Shown here: positions 1 through 12,905 of the stretch, piece by piece | Position numbering within the stretch: position 1 is the stretch's first letter | How the letters are laid out: each line of letters starts with the position of its first letter | Assembly (NCBI GenBank): GCA_030704615.1 | Contig: CM060731.1 | Span: 68,678,756 to 68,742,755 of the forward strand | Source: Takakia lepidozioides | Lineage: Eukaryota > Streptophyta > Takakiopsida > Takakiales > Takakiaceae | Direction of reading: 5' to 3' | DNA: 64,000 bases | Made by a program: the position numbers and the translations under genes | The notes under the pieces: model-generated | Told to the model about the DNA's origin: nothing | Database searches by the model: none | The model's input: the letters and a program-made list of their open reading frames with translations, nothing else

Positions 1-1218
1 TCCGGATTCCTGGTCTTCCATCGCCAAACTTTCCTCTTTGCCCTCTTCTTCTGCCTTTTCCTCTTCGGCCACTCTTTCCATCCTCATTCTATATCTGGCT
101 CTATTCCTGTTTCTAGAGCTCGTGAAGTATAATGACTTCCTTCTCTTCCTCCTCTTCCTCCTCCGCTGGAAACAAGGGCTCCCCACGATGCCTCTAGAGC
201 TCTCCAGTTTGACGTTTGCAACAAGGGTTGCTATTGCATGTAACCAAAATCAAAATTGGACATTGTCAACCGTATTTGGATGCGGGTGTTGTTATTGTGT
301 GCGAACGGAATTCATCCATTTCGGCGTCTTTGTATTATTCAAGAAATAAAGTGCTAGAAAATATGTACATCTGTTGCATGTACTTGTGATATATGTCAGA
401 TGTACTTCGACGCCTGCCAATACATGGCGGCCTTCTTGCATTGTTTCAAATTCGGAAGTGCCGTAGAAATCTAGTGCTAGTTCAATTTGGAGCAGTTCTT
501 GCAGATTCGCCATAAATATTGTGCTTCACATATGCATCTACGTGTGTCGTACTGCTTGCCCTGTGCTTTGCATTTTGCCGTCATCGTCGCCATGGGGTCT
601 TTCAGTATAAAGGGTTGTGTCGGAAATGATCTTGTGTTGCACACATCCGTGCGAGGTGACTCTTGGAGTGTCAATGTTTGTGTTGTGCTCTTCTGGCACG
701 GCACAACCTCATTACATTCGGGGTCTTCCTGTTTACTGCTCTCCAGGGTTGTCGCCGTCTTTCCATAAAGGATGGTTTCATGTCATGTTCAGGGTTTGTT
801 TTTCATCCAAAAACAGCACGGCTTCTTGTGGCTTCTTGTATTTGAAAACAGTTTTTCTAGTTGGTGTCTCTCAGCGTGGTTGTCTGCGAAGTTCAGTGCA
901 TGTCATTCCTACATCCTTTTGATGCATCGCCCGCAGCCTTTGGGTTAGTGCTACCCTTGTTGACCTCAATTTTTTTGTGGTGGATCCCCTTTCGAGAATT
1001 GCGGGCTATCAGTTCGGGGATTCCGTTGTGAATCAAAACTTTCGGTCAGCGTAGGAAAACATGTCCAGGGAGCGAGATAGAGTAGCCCGATTTCATTCCA
1101 ATGCAGGTAGTCTTCCACTGACTGCCACTGCAGACGACGATGGGTTTGCAGTTGTTCATGAGGATGAGCTGGTTACAGTGTTTCCACTGGAATTGGGTTC
1201 TCTGCTTGTTCAAAAGAG
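1..1218. other. left edge, no gene recognised
   Basis: T/C-rich sequence with several short open frames. None has a recognisable motif or a pair of matching splice sites. The last 150 bases may hold a 5' exon or the leader of the transposase-like gene that follows, because an AG acceptor-like site lies just before its open frame. Confidence 0.4.
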
Positions 1219-3967
1219 GTGTATGACGAGGATGGGAATTTGGATTCTGGACATTTGGAGAAACCATTGGTTGGCGAGTGTGGAAGGAAGTGGAGAGTCC
1301 TTCTAGGCACATACCATGTCCTTGGAAAAGAGAGAAGACAATCAGCAGGATCAGTCATTACCCCTGGAACTGCAGCATCGGTCGTGCAGCAAAAGGGCAT
1401 AGTTCATGTGAAACAAGAGGTGAGCACATCCACTACATTCGTGACTCTTTCAGACTCGTCCTCGGAGGATGTTTCTGAGATTCCTCCGCCAGTGCAGACT
1501 CCATTCTTGGATGAATCCGAATTGCAAGAGATAACGAGTGTCATTCCAAAATTGAAAGCCCTCGCAGGGGTGCCTAGGTGCAAGAGCGAGCTGCGTTTTG
1601 TTGATTGGGAGTCCCTTCGTGTGCAGCGGGTTCAATACGTGCCAGCAGAGTTTGATGGGGACATCTTGTTTGAGCTCAACCCTCCCACGTCTTCCAATGG
1701 ACTGGCTGGGCTTCTGCAGGGCATGGACAAGAAACATGACGGACACCCTTGGTGCAGGACAAAAACGTCAAGCATCCACAACGACATTGGATTGAAATTT
1801 CGAAGGTCGGTTTGCGTTGGGCATTGCAAGTGCCTGAATATTTCTTGCCCTCGCCTGAGAAACAACGCTCAACCAAACGAAAGTGAGTGGGAAGGTGTGC
1901 CCCTGAATCCTTTCACCCCAGGACTTGCCCCTCCCAAGACCAATACTTTTGTGTGCAGGTTTTGCAAACTTTCCCCGTCCTGTGTTTCTGTGTGCCACGC
2001 TCGTATATACCAGATGGCACACCGATGCAAGACAATGACTCGTGCCTGCATTCATATGGGTGCACACGAACATCCTGTGTCCAAAGGAAGTTGCAGGGAT
2101 AGCGTGGACATCGCTAGAAATCTGCTGAAGCAGGAGTTCCACAATGCCCCTTGTGCAACACCTTCTGCTATAGCGCTTGCAGCTAGCAAGGCTTTCCTGG
2201 AAAAACACATACTGGGTGAAGGGGATTCGACACAACCAATGCTGGATGCAGATTCGCTTGATGCAGTGATGGACCATTTCTCCGTGTTGAGCTCTCCCAA
2301 TATTCGAAACCAGGTGAATGCACTCAGAGTCGGCACAGGCACTGCTGGATTCATGGACAACATTATGGACCTCAAACGGAGAAGTCGCTATGAATTCATT
2401 CAAAACAGTATCTTCCCTGGCCAGGGCTCGTCCAAGGTATATTTGTTCAAGATGTCTGCAGTGGGCGAAGGCAGTGGTGTGAGCATTGTCCGCCGAATGC
2501 AACCTGGAGGAGATTTGGCTAAATGTTGGTTGATGTTTGATCACTGCAAACGGGTGAAGGGTTGGACAACCATGGCGTGCCATGTGTATGATCCAGCATA
2601 CCAGCGTGTGCTCTTAATAGCAATTTGTGATATGCAGTCGGAGGACACTGAATCCCAGATGCTCATGTGGAATTCGCTCCTGGCCGTCATGCAGCGCAAT
2701 GGAGTACATAACACAAATTTTGCGGGCTTCATGGCTGATAGTGCACAGGCAAATTTCAATGCAGTGCGGCGCGTGTTTGGTTCGGGGGATCCTAAGGTCC
2801 CAATGGAAAATAGGGAGCGCACATGCCTCTTCCATTGGAGTCAATCTCTGGCATGTCATACAAAGCGCTGCATTCGCCCTGACCTTCAGTTGGAGCACAG
2901 AAGGCTCTATCTCAAGTACAAAAATGCCACCTCAATGGGAGAAGTTGAGAGCACTTACCAAGCAATCCGGGCTTGGTGGTTCTCCTCTGGTGCTGCTACT
3001 GGTATCCACCTGAAGGAGTTGGAGGACTAGTTGGTTTTCTGGCACTTCAGATACAGACAGTGGGGAGCTTTCATGACGACGGTAAGCCTCTTGAATCCCA
3101 AAATCACAAATTTTGCATCGTGCCTCTTCATTTGGGGTTCTTGGATTGTCGCTTGCAGAACCTCTTCCATTTCCTTTCCTTCCTCACATTTCCATGCAAT
3201 GCCTCCTGCGGGACATGTCCTTGGAGGACTTGGCCGACATGCCATCCTATAATTTGGCGGAGACTGTTCATAACGCCTGGATGCAGCAATCTACCAAAGC
3301 AGGTCGTGACTTGTATGTGGCCACTGCTGATGACATGGTGCGGGCACTTACACAACAAACCAGGTACCGCAATTTTCTGATGGGACGGGGTGGAGGCAAG
3401 GGCCCCGGTACGACTTTGTTGATGCTAAGGGCTGCGAGTAGGTCCGGAGACCCATCGAAGATGGCCAAAGCTCTGAACAGGTGCACTGAAGGCTCCCCTT
3501 TGCAATCCAGGCTCCCTCATTTGGAAGGCGAGGAAAGATTTGGATCATGCAAAAGGAAATTGAACACTCTTCCAGGGTCAGATGGAGATTCCCATCGCCT
3601 AGACAGGGTCAATTTCTCTGTGCCAAAGGTGTCTCCAGTGCAGACTAAGTCGTGTGCCAGCCCCTTCCCAGGTGGGTCCTCCTCCTGTGGAGCAGGTGCA
3701 GAACATGCAAGCACAGCAGCAAGAATCCCATTGGAGGAGGTGGTGGCCATGGTGCAAGAATCTGATTGCATTGATAGTGAGTGGCATATAGAACGCACCC
3801 CACCAAGATCTAGAGTTGCTTGCATGGCAATTCGGACCCCCTCTTTCAAGAAATGCAAATCAAAAATATGCAAAGGCTCCAGGGGGACTCCAGTTCCAAC
3901 ATTCACAGGGTTGTTCCGACCTTATCATAGTGGGGAGTCAAAGGACCACAAGTTCACCATGTATTGA
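1219..3967 (+). pseudogene. MULE-like transposase-derived gene (GCM-type zinc finger plus DDE-like core), interrupted
   Basis: The long open frame begins without an ATG, so the true start lies upstream or is lost. About residues 165-300 hold a Cys/His-rich block (GHCKC, CRFCKLSPSC, TRACIHMGAHEHPV) resembling the WRKY-GCM1/FLYWCH DNA-binding fingers of Mutator-like transposases. A DDE-like core follows: a strand ending LLIAICDMQSED, then FMADSAQANFNAV, then the CLFHW motif that sits after the second aspartate in MULEs. A TAG at 3028-3030 interrupts the frame. The same frame stays open for 17 more codons (FWHFRYRQWG) up to a GTAAGC donor at 3082. After a short intron the frame resumes with a segment holding NLAETVHNAW and continues to 3967. 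It is probably an immobile element remnant. A domesticated transposase is possible, but the in-frame stop argues against it. No terminal inverted repeats were identified. Confidence 0.5.
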
Positions 3968-4600
3968 GAAAGAAAACACCGTGTAACCCCCTGTGTGTAA
4001 CCATAGCACACGTGATGCAGTCATATAAACCATCAGACATGTAACCGGTTGACAGTGCTTGTAGAACACGCAGGATTCGATACGTATTGCATCCAGAATA
4101 GCGATGAGTAGGCTGCCCCGGCTGGTGTGTGAACAAAAGATACACGAGAGGAGAGTGAATGGGCACCCCGTCAAATGGGCGGCTGCTTGCATGGCTAGAC
4201 CGAAAGAAACAAAACCCTTTCCTAATGCGGATCTCAGGAATACCATAGCCATCGGGGACGGTGACAAAACAACAAGAATGACATTGAGAAAGAAAAAGGA
4301 TAAAGACAACCGTATCAATCGTAGAGAAAACCGTAGTAATAGATTTGTTGGATCGCTGCGCAGAAAGCGTTGTCTTGCATGTTGCTGGGAGGACGATACT
4401 GAACTGAATGAACTACAAATCTTTCGTATTGATGTATGAAGCCATTTGGGCGCCACGGGAATTGCAGAAAGCTGATGCCCCAAAGCAAAAAAACGAGCGA
4501 GCTAGGAATCTGAAAAACGGATGGAGAGAGCAAATTAGGGTTTCGGCCTCCATTTCAACCTCCATTCGGCCGTTGGATAGTTTACACGTGTATGATGTAC
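3968..4600. other. intergenic, nothing recognised
   Basis: Short overlapping open frames on both strands without family motifs. It probably contains the 3' part of the preceding element. Confidence 0.4.
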
Positions 4601-4609
4601 ACAAAGCGG

Positions 4610-5580
4610 AGTTACAGAGGGTTACATGGCTTACAGAGGGTTACCGAGGGTTACATGGGTTACAAATGGTTACATAGGGTTACATGGAGTGAGGGTTACA
4701 TAGGGGTGAGCGGTGTTACAGAGGGTTACATGGTGGTGAGGGTTACAGAGGGTCATGTGACAGAGGGTTACATGGAGTGAGGGTTATATAGGGGTGAGGG
4801 TGACACTCAGCGGTGTAACACGGGTTACAGAGGGTTACATAGTGGTGAGGGTTTCAGAGGGTCACAGAGGGTTACATGGGTTACAGAGGGTTACATAGGT
4901 TACAGAGGGTCACATGGGTTACAGAGGGTCACAAAGGGTTACATGGGTTGAGGGTTACATAGGGGTGGGGTGACACTCTGCGGTGTTACATAGGGTTATA
5001 TGGGTTACAGAGGGTTACATGGTGGTGAGGATTACAGAGGGTCATGGGGTTATATGGGTTACAGAGGGTCACAGAGGGTTACATGGGTTACAATGGGTTA
5101 CAGAGGGTTACATGGAGTAAGGGGTACATAGGGGTGGGGGTGACACTCTGCGGTGTTACAAAGGGTTATATGGGTTACAGAGGGTTACAGAGGGCTACAG
5201 AGGTTTACGGAGGGTTACATGGGTCACAGAGGGTTACAGAGGGTTACATGAGGTTATATGGGTTACGGAGTGTTAAAGAGGTTTACAGAGGGTTACATGT
5301 TGATGAGGGTTACATGGGTCACAGAGGATGACAGAGGTTACAGAGGGTCACAGAGGGTTACGTGGGTTACAGCGGGTTATATGGGTTATGTGGATTACAG
5401 AGGGTTACATGGGTTACAGAGGGTTACATAGGGGTGAGGGGGACACTCTGCAATGACACTCTACAGAGGGTTACAAGGGTTACAGAGGGTTACATGGTGG
5501 TGAGGGTTACACTTGGCGGAATTACAGAGGGTTACATGGGGGTGAGGGTTACACCCGGGGCGGGGCTTACAGGGGCTGAC
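4610..5580 (+). repeat. GGGTTACA-based minisatellite with 170-bp higher-order period
   Basis: About 1 kb of degenerate ten-base units (GGGTTACAGA / GGGTTACATG) in head-to-tail order. A distinct spacer, TGACACTCTGCGGTGTTACA or a close variant, recurs at 4801, 4971 and 5141, exactly 170 bases apart; further decayed copies are near 4707 and 5441. The + strand is strongly G-rich, with GGG runs every 7 bases or so. Long open frames across it are only repeat translations and are not taken as genes. The unit is unlike the plant telomere repeat TTTAGGG. Confidence 0.9.
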
Positions 5581-5599
5581 GTGCAGGGGTTTACAGGAA

Positions 5600-8500
5600 C
5601 TGGCGGAAGCGGCGGACTGGTGTCGTAGAACGACGACGCAGGCGGCGACGCCGCCAATGGGATGAGAGCGGGGGTGGGGAGGGATTGACCGAGCCTAGCC
5701 TGCTGCCTTTCGATGGCTGCAGGAGGCGGAGAACCGGCGGTACGGGGTGTCAGGGCTGGACCGTCCTGACGCGCTCGCATTAAGTTCTTACATTATTCCT
5801 ATTATCTTCCTAAAAAGTTCAGGGGTTTTATTTTTTTCCCCAAAGTAATTCCAAATAAAATCTCCGAGGGCCTCTGTCCCCTGTTCATTCAAAAAAAAAA
5901 TGTGATTGGATGTTTGGACAAATGACAAGTTGACAACCTAATTATCGTCCGCGGTAGTCATCGTGACCGACTTCTACATATGTCATTGTCTGTAACATCA
6001 ACTCTGAAAGATCGACTTCAAGGTCCACATCCACCATCTCTCTCATGAAACAGATAGAATCAGCATTCGGATCTAAAACTTTACATACAAATTTTCTAAC
6101 ATTGTTGACAAAATTAGACAGTGAACAGAGTCGAGTCATTCTCACAAGACTGCTATCAACCAGAACCAGTTTAGACCAACACTGTCACCCCACAATGCGG
6201 TATATCTGGTCAGGATCTGAACGCCAATCAATTGGGCTACTGCATGAGTCAGGACCTCCGCAACTCATGTGAGGCTACCCACTAGTGGGCCCTCTGCAAT
6301 TTGGTAATCATCTGTCACCATTCTCCAACCATCTCGGCCCTGAATTGGAAATGATCAAGCCAAATTTGTTCACCTCCAACTTGCTCCAAGAAGCATGTCG
6401 CAAGGATCTTTCCAAAGAGACTGATGCCACAATCTTTGCTGTTGCTGGACACCTCAAACCGGGATCACTATGTACATTGTTTTGAGATAGCTTTGCAGAT
6501 TGTAACACTCTGAAATATGTGATCAAAGACTAAAAGCGTTGGGCCCAGTAGTCATGGCACAAAGTTGAGGCCCATCACTGCACAGTTCCAACTTGGATGA
6601 AGCCTAGAATTGAAGGAGAGTGTCAGAAACTCGGCACGGTGCTCGTCGTAGGAGGCCTCAAGTGGGATGCAAGACAAAGAGAGGGACCGTTGCGGGGACC
6701 CCCTACCTTCAGGCAACATCACAGTCGGGCCGGACAGGCTGCGCAGGCCGACACGGCACAGTTCTGCACTGCGCGGTTGCCCATGCCCCGATTTATTTTT
6801 CCTTCTGCACTCTGACCTCCGCCTGGATATCACGGGCAGCGTGATGAAGTCGGCGCTGGCGGCAGGGCGGCGCTGCCCGACCGGAATTCGGTCAGAAATT
6901 AATCACTGTTTTGGCACACAGCGGGCAGCGTGGCGGTAGCAGGCGGGGGACAGGAGTCCACGGTCTCTCTGACGGAACTCTCTCTTTTCACGGATTGCAT
7001 AATTGAGCTGCAGTGGGGTGGATGATGTGCTTTTGTTTGTGGAAACTTTCTGAACTGAGCCGCAAAGTGATAATCAATGTCTGCTTGTTGTGCCGAACTG
7101 ACTCTCGAGCCGTTTACCGTAGTTCTGTCACTGTCTAGAGACAGTGGTCTTTTACTTCGGATTCTACAGTCCGCTTGTACTTAGTGCTGAGGTGAGGTAA
7201 TTACGGCTTTAACAATCTGAAGTGCTGGAGTTCTTTGGTAGCAAGGCAACTTGTGGCCCAGCTTCCTGAGCAGCACAGTACCGAGCTTAGGTTATGGATT
7301 AACACCCGGAGGCCCGAACATGATGGCTGCGTTCGTTTGCCAGGGTGCTGTGACCAATTCCTTTGAGCACCACATGGCGCAGACTGAGGCTGGCCGAAAT
7401 CATATGCTTATAGCACGACCTCGAGGGCTCTGTTGCCAGGATTTGGGTTCACCAGTGAGGCAGAATCCTCAGACTATTACGGCGTGATACTGTTGCCAGG
7501 GCAACTGACGCCGACCGAAGCCTTGATTTTCTAAGCCTTGTTGTTAAGGTATTTGAGATCTATCACTCTTGCCAGGCTGCCCCATCTAAGTTATGGACGG
7601 AGCCGACATTGATCCAATCCAAACTGGATAGTATGTGATGCCAGGGTAACTTTTGACTCCTTTCTGACTGCTCCATTACCCTTATGTGTACGTCAAGTGA
7701 AAGTTTATACAGTTGTTTAGCGTTGAGCGAATCTAAAGAGTCTCGTGCGTATGATCCCGATTCCATAAAATAACAATTCTTAGGCCTCGGTTTAACAGTA
7801 AGAGAAAGACTAACATATCCATGTATACATGTACATCGCGGTAACTGTGGTAGGATATGAGAATCTGCTAATCGTCATGTGGATGATTGCGATGGATGCC
7901 ATCAGGGTGTCAAGCTAGTCTGGATCTGCAACTGAATAGGAGTTTGAGGAGCTCCACGTTCTAGCTAGCAGCTGGGTGTTTATCCCTGAGCCCAAGCATG
8001 ATCGCCTGATCGAAGAGCATTCTACAAATTGACAGCAATCCTGCACGTTGTTGGTTCCTGACATACATATTCCGAAGGCAGGAACACCCAAAGTTCGAGC
8101 GTTTTCTACTCAGAGTGACAGCAGAGTAGTTCGTGGCACTGCACAGACCTGTACATTCTAGAAATCGACCTATTATGTTCTTTCTTGTGGGTAAAATTTG
8201 GACGGCCTCGGGACTGATCTCCATCGCTTTAGATGCCATATGTAGAGGAAGCTAGATAGCTAATCCAGTCCGGATATGTTTTAGACAAGACGTTGGGGGG
8301 GGCGTTAGAAATACGCTCAACGAAAACTTAAGATAAGCTTAGACAGCCTGACTGATGTCCCCCTGATGTCCCCATATGATGTTTTCTGTCTTTATCCCTT
8401 AAACTGTAAGTAATGGTTTGTGCGGATCTCACTGATTGGAAACTATGAACCAGTACAATGAGTTGCATTCTCATTGAGATGTCTTCCACGAGATCCAGAC

Positions 8501-10220
8501 CCAGTCAGAAACTATTTCCCTAATAATTGAGACTCGTGAGTACTGGAAAACACCTAGGTTGGTGACACGCAACTAGGCTTATTGCAGAGTTATTAAAGCA
8601 ACCTTCGAATTGGCAGCCTGAGATTGGACAGAGGTTTGCAGTTAAATTCAAAGTTCCGGTTTCCTGGACTTATGGATTAGCTAGGCTTGTTTGGTGAACT
8701 CACGTACAATATAATCCTCACTCCAACTCAATGATTAGTCCAACGTAAAGGGTTTTTTGGAAGTAGGTCCAGAACAGACAGTGAGGAAGAGCGAAGAGTG
8801 CCGTTTGACTGCGAGTAGTTTCCATAGTAATGCAGTCCCCAGCTTCTCAAAAGTTTATAGCATCTTCAATAGAAGATCATTCGCTTATTTCAGTATTCGG
8901 TGACACTACGGCTCACAGTTTATCACATTCTCCTGTTGTTTTCTTCCCAGAGTAATTAGTTGTTTCTTTCAGCACTGAGAGAGCGGCAGAAAATGACCCG
9001 CCAAAAAACATTTATACATTATCCTAGATATGTACATGTATCAAATCAAAAGCGGCTTTTGAGGCTCTTGCAACACAATATAAAAAAGCAACATGTTTCA
9101 ATATCTGTGAAGGTCACATAGGCAGCACATGGTACTTGATGGGAGTCGCCCAAGTTACAGAAGATGGGCGTCCTATGTTTAGCACAACAAGGAGAGTAAA
9201 TGAGGCGACGAAGACGCTAGATGAAAATGACAGGTCTTTGCAGGGATCTGCAGAATTTTGTCGCAACAAACACATGAATTCATCTCTTGTGCAGCAACCC
9301 TGAGCTCAATGATATGGTAGGACTGACTCCTGACGAGCTCCTGACACACTAGAGTGGCTGCTGCATGATGCATTATCAACCGACTGTATACGATTCGCAT
9401 GCTCCCCACCAAAAAACATATACAACAATAAATCCAACCAACCTTCCCTCCACCACTGCATGACAATCCAAACCTCTGCCCCCTTTTATAAAGAGACTTC
9501 TCTCAATTATTAACCATCCTCAACTTCCTACAGGTGGTGGTGGTGGAAGAAATCGCAGCAGGTCTGTCGAAAGGATTAGTCGATTACTTAGTCCTCCTCC
9601 CTCGCATCATCTTCTTCCATAAGATTACTACAGGACTCCAACCTTTCAAGAAACAAGCTCAGTGGAGGCGGACTCTGCATTTGGATCTGAGTGACAGTAA
9701 AGGCAGCCCGCGCCCGCAGGCTACCGACAAAGCAGCCCGCGGAGCCATGCCGCAGTCACCGCGCGGCTGACTCGTGGTGGTTGGCAGACCTGTCCAGCCG
9801 AACGGTCGGAAAGGTGCGTGTGAGGGAGGCGTAACTGACAGGTGTCAGGCGAGGTAATGGCGAGCTCCAATAACGCCACAAAGCCTGCCACAGCGCCGCG
9901 CTTTCCGTCAGTCGTTCATTCACCGTCCGTTCGTCGACCAGTCAAAGCGGACAATCATGCATCGATCCATCGCACTAGTACCGCAACACTGCTCGTTTAC
10001 GCAGCTCCCTTTCAGCGTGAATGCGGGACGATCAGTGTCGATCAGTGTCTAAGCTTTGTCTAAGCTTTGCTAGGATCTAAGTAACAGGAATCTGTAGAGA
10101 GATGGGCCCAGTTGGAATTGTGAAAAAGGCAGCATCATGGCTGCAGAGGAGAAAGCTCGAGGCCTGCTGCGACCTCCTGCCATGTCGGAGGGTCCACTCA
10201 CAGGTGGAGCCGGCTGCTGG
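5600..10220. other. 4.6-kb stretch with no recognised gene
   Basis: There is a GC-rich patch just after the minisatellite (about 5600-5770) and another at 6640-6950. The rest is ordinary-composition DNA with frequent stops in all frames. I found no protein motif, tRNA or obvious transposon end. Five TGCCAGG-type motifs cluster between 7340 and 7650. Confidence 0.4.
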
Positions 10221-10225
10221 GCCTG

Positions 10226-10233
10226 TATATATA
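10226..10233 (+). promoter_or_regulatory. TATA box of the pectate lyase gene
   Basis: TATATATA, 244 bases before the pectate lyase ATG. This would place the transcription start near 10255-10265 and give a leader of about 215 bases. Confidence 0.5.
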
Positions 10234-10476
10234 GAGAGTACAGGATCAGAGCTGCAGCAATTGTGGTGTGAGTGCTTAATGAGCTTCCAGCATAGGCGAT
10301 TGTGAGTTTCTCAGGTCCTGAGCAGCTCAGGACTTTCTCTTCGCCCTTTGGAGTTGTGAGTACTTGGTACTTCACTCACTGTCTAGCAGTCAGGCTACTA
10401 CCCACATTTGGTAGACGGTCGAAGTCTCCAGAGTTGTGCAGAGATCAGACTGGAAGTTGGATATCAATTGATTGGC

Positions 10477-12905
10477 ATGGCACGTTTGTTCAGCCATCGG
10501 GTTGTTGTCGTTTTCTTGCTCGTTGCATTGGTTTTCCGACAGGAAATATCACAATGCCATGCCTCCAGGCCACTGCAAGTTCCCAACAGCTTGCAGGTAT
10601 CTCCCACGTCCTCGACAGAGGCGTCGGTGGCTGCCCAAGGAAATACATCCTCTGCAGAAGGAATGCAGCGTGTGACGAGCGTGGATCAGAGGTATGCATT
10701 GGAATTAGTCCAACCCCGCATGTTCTCTCAGCTGCCCTGGGCAATGTTAGGGACAAGAGTCGCAGAATTTTGTTTTCTCTTTCAGCGACAGGAACGCGAA
10801 CTGTAAAGAGTTCCTGTTCATGAATGTCGTCTTTCAATGATGGAAACGGTGTCTGTAAACTTGTAACCCACTATGCACTCATGGCATATTGTAAGTTACT
10901 AGATACATGACCGGCTCCATACTCTGAATCCGCAGAGAATTTTACCTGTTTCAAGATATCGTCATCCAATCCCTCTAAAAATCTGGGCGTCATGTCAACC
11001 TCCAGATCTCTTCCTGCACCCAGGGCGACTTTGGAGTATCCCAACGACGCCGGTAGAATGCATGTAGATATTGTCACAGCTACTAGATCTGTTGGCTCGA
11101 CCGTGAGTTCTCTGGACTGTACATGTATGTTCTTGCATTGTTTGAATATCGCGAGTTCAAAGCATTTGCTTGCCAGGATCGTCAGCACATGGAAGTGTTG
11201 TTACAAGTAGCTGGGTCTAAATTGTAGAAATCAGCCCATGGAGAGGAATGTAGGTACATTTGATTTGTTTTACTGGCGTGTGCTCTTCCACTCAAAGACG
11301 TTAACTGGAGCTTGGATCTACATGTATGCAGTGTGCAGGAAGGAAGCTCCAACTACACAAGAAGAGTTTTGGCTGGATGCGGGTCACAGAACCCCATCGA
11401 TGATTGTTGGAGGTGTGATCCTAATTGGGAGAACAATCGCCAGGCTCTGGCAGACTGTGCTCTCGGGTTCGGGAGGAATGCCATTGGCGGGAAGAATGGG
11501 CAAATTTACGTGGTCACCGATAGCAGCGACGACGACGTAGTCACTCCTAAAGAAGGCACGCTACGTTATGCTGTGATTCAAGACGAACCTCTTTGGATCA
11601 TCTTTGCGGCCGACATGGAAATCAAGCTCCAAGAGGAGCTGATAATGAACAGTTACAAGACCATAGATGGTCGTGGTGCAAATGTGCACATTGCTTATGG
11701 CGCATGCCTCACAGTGCAGTTTGTATCCAACATTATTATCCACGGAGTTCACATTCATGACTGCAAATCCACTGGACCTGCAGTCGTCAGAAGCACACCC
11801 GAACACTTTGGTGACAGGGGAGTAACCGATGGAGATGGTATTACCATCTTTGGATCCCATGACATTTGGGTGGATCATTCCTACCTCGCCAACTGTAACG
11901 ATGGCCTGATCGATGCTACCGAAGGCTCGACTGCGATCACAATCTCTAACAACTACTTCACCGACCATGATAAGGTGCATTGCTAGATACCCATTTTCCT
12001 GTAGACTCATTTTCTGGCCTGGAGCTCTTAGCCCTGTTGGCTCACATCCTTGAAATCACAGTAGCTTCTGTCAGATCCCTTTGGAAATGTGGAGTGTTGG
12101 TCACTGTTCCTTTCCATTCAGTGGTCGATGAACGCCTTACGCACGGGTGCTTCAAAGTTACTCGGAGAATCTGATGTCCATTGATGCTAACCCACGTCCT
12201 TCTACTGTTCAGGTGATGCTGCTGGGCGCTCACCCTCAAGACACCTTTGACATCAATATGTATGTCACTGTGGCCTTCAACCACTTTGGACCCAATCTTG
12301 TGCAGCGCATGCCGAGGTGTCGTTTTGGATATTTCCATGTAGTGAACAATGATTACACGGCTTGGGAGATGTACGCGGTGGGGGGCAGTGAGAATCCCAC
12401 GATTAATAGCGAGGGAAATCGGTACTTCGCTTCGGACAATGGTTTTGCTAAAGAGGTGAGTCTTCAGATCAGCTCCGTGAATTTGATACATAAGATCACA
12501 CTTGACATGATTTGCTATGTCAGCGCAGCTAGCTTCTGCCCTGATCACCTTCCCCGAGATAGAGATAAATTTCCAAGGTTTTGAGTGAGAATTGGCTCGA
12601 ACTTTCTTCACGAATAGGGAGTCCTCCATTTTCGAAGCCTGCAATCTGAGGGAAAGTGTTTGTTTCCAATGTAGGTTACCAAACGCGTACCAGACGGTGG
12701 CAGCGATATTTCAGACTGGCAAAGTTGGAATTGGAGAAGCTCTGGAGACATGTTCCTGAATGGTGCTTTCTTCACCCCGTCAGGAGCCCAATCGGACAGT
12801 GGCAACTTATATTCCAAAGCAACCAGTTTCAGTGCGCGCCCGGCCGCCATGGTGGGAGTCATGACTTCTGATTCAGGCCCCATTGCCTGCAACGGGTACT
12901 GCTGA
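10477..12905 (+). CDS. pectate lyase, PL1 family (4 exons, 443 aa, secreted)
   Basis: Exons 10477-10691, 11332-11974, 12213-12455 and 12675-12905. All junctions are GT-AG and the phases match, giving 443 residues. The enzyme cleaves de-esterified homogalacturonan in the cell wall by Ca2+-dependent beta-elimination. The start ATG is chosen because it begins a clear signal peptide (about residues 1-30, [12 protein letters not shown] core). The plant PL1 signature [18 protein letters not shown] is at about 87-104. The Ca-site region TDGDGI...WVDHS is at about 238-255, followed by DGLIDAT and ITISNNYF. The catalytic arginine motif RMPRCR is at about 318-323. The last exon supplies the usual tail ([19 protein letters not shown]...CNGYC). 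Its length is typical of plant family members and no disablement is seen. The substrate is inferred from family membership. Confidence 0.95.

Noticed and set aside
1768-2583. 271-codon minus-strand frame opposite the MULE-like gene
   Set aside because: The opposite strand encodes recognisable zinc-finger and DDE-like motifs; this frame has none and is its antisense shadow.
5044-5628. Open frames of 88-95 codons encoding VTEGYMG repeats
   Set aside because: They are translations of the ten-base minisatellite, in which stop codons happen to be rare; no start context or family.
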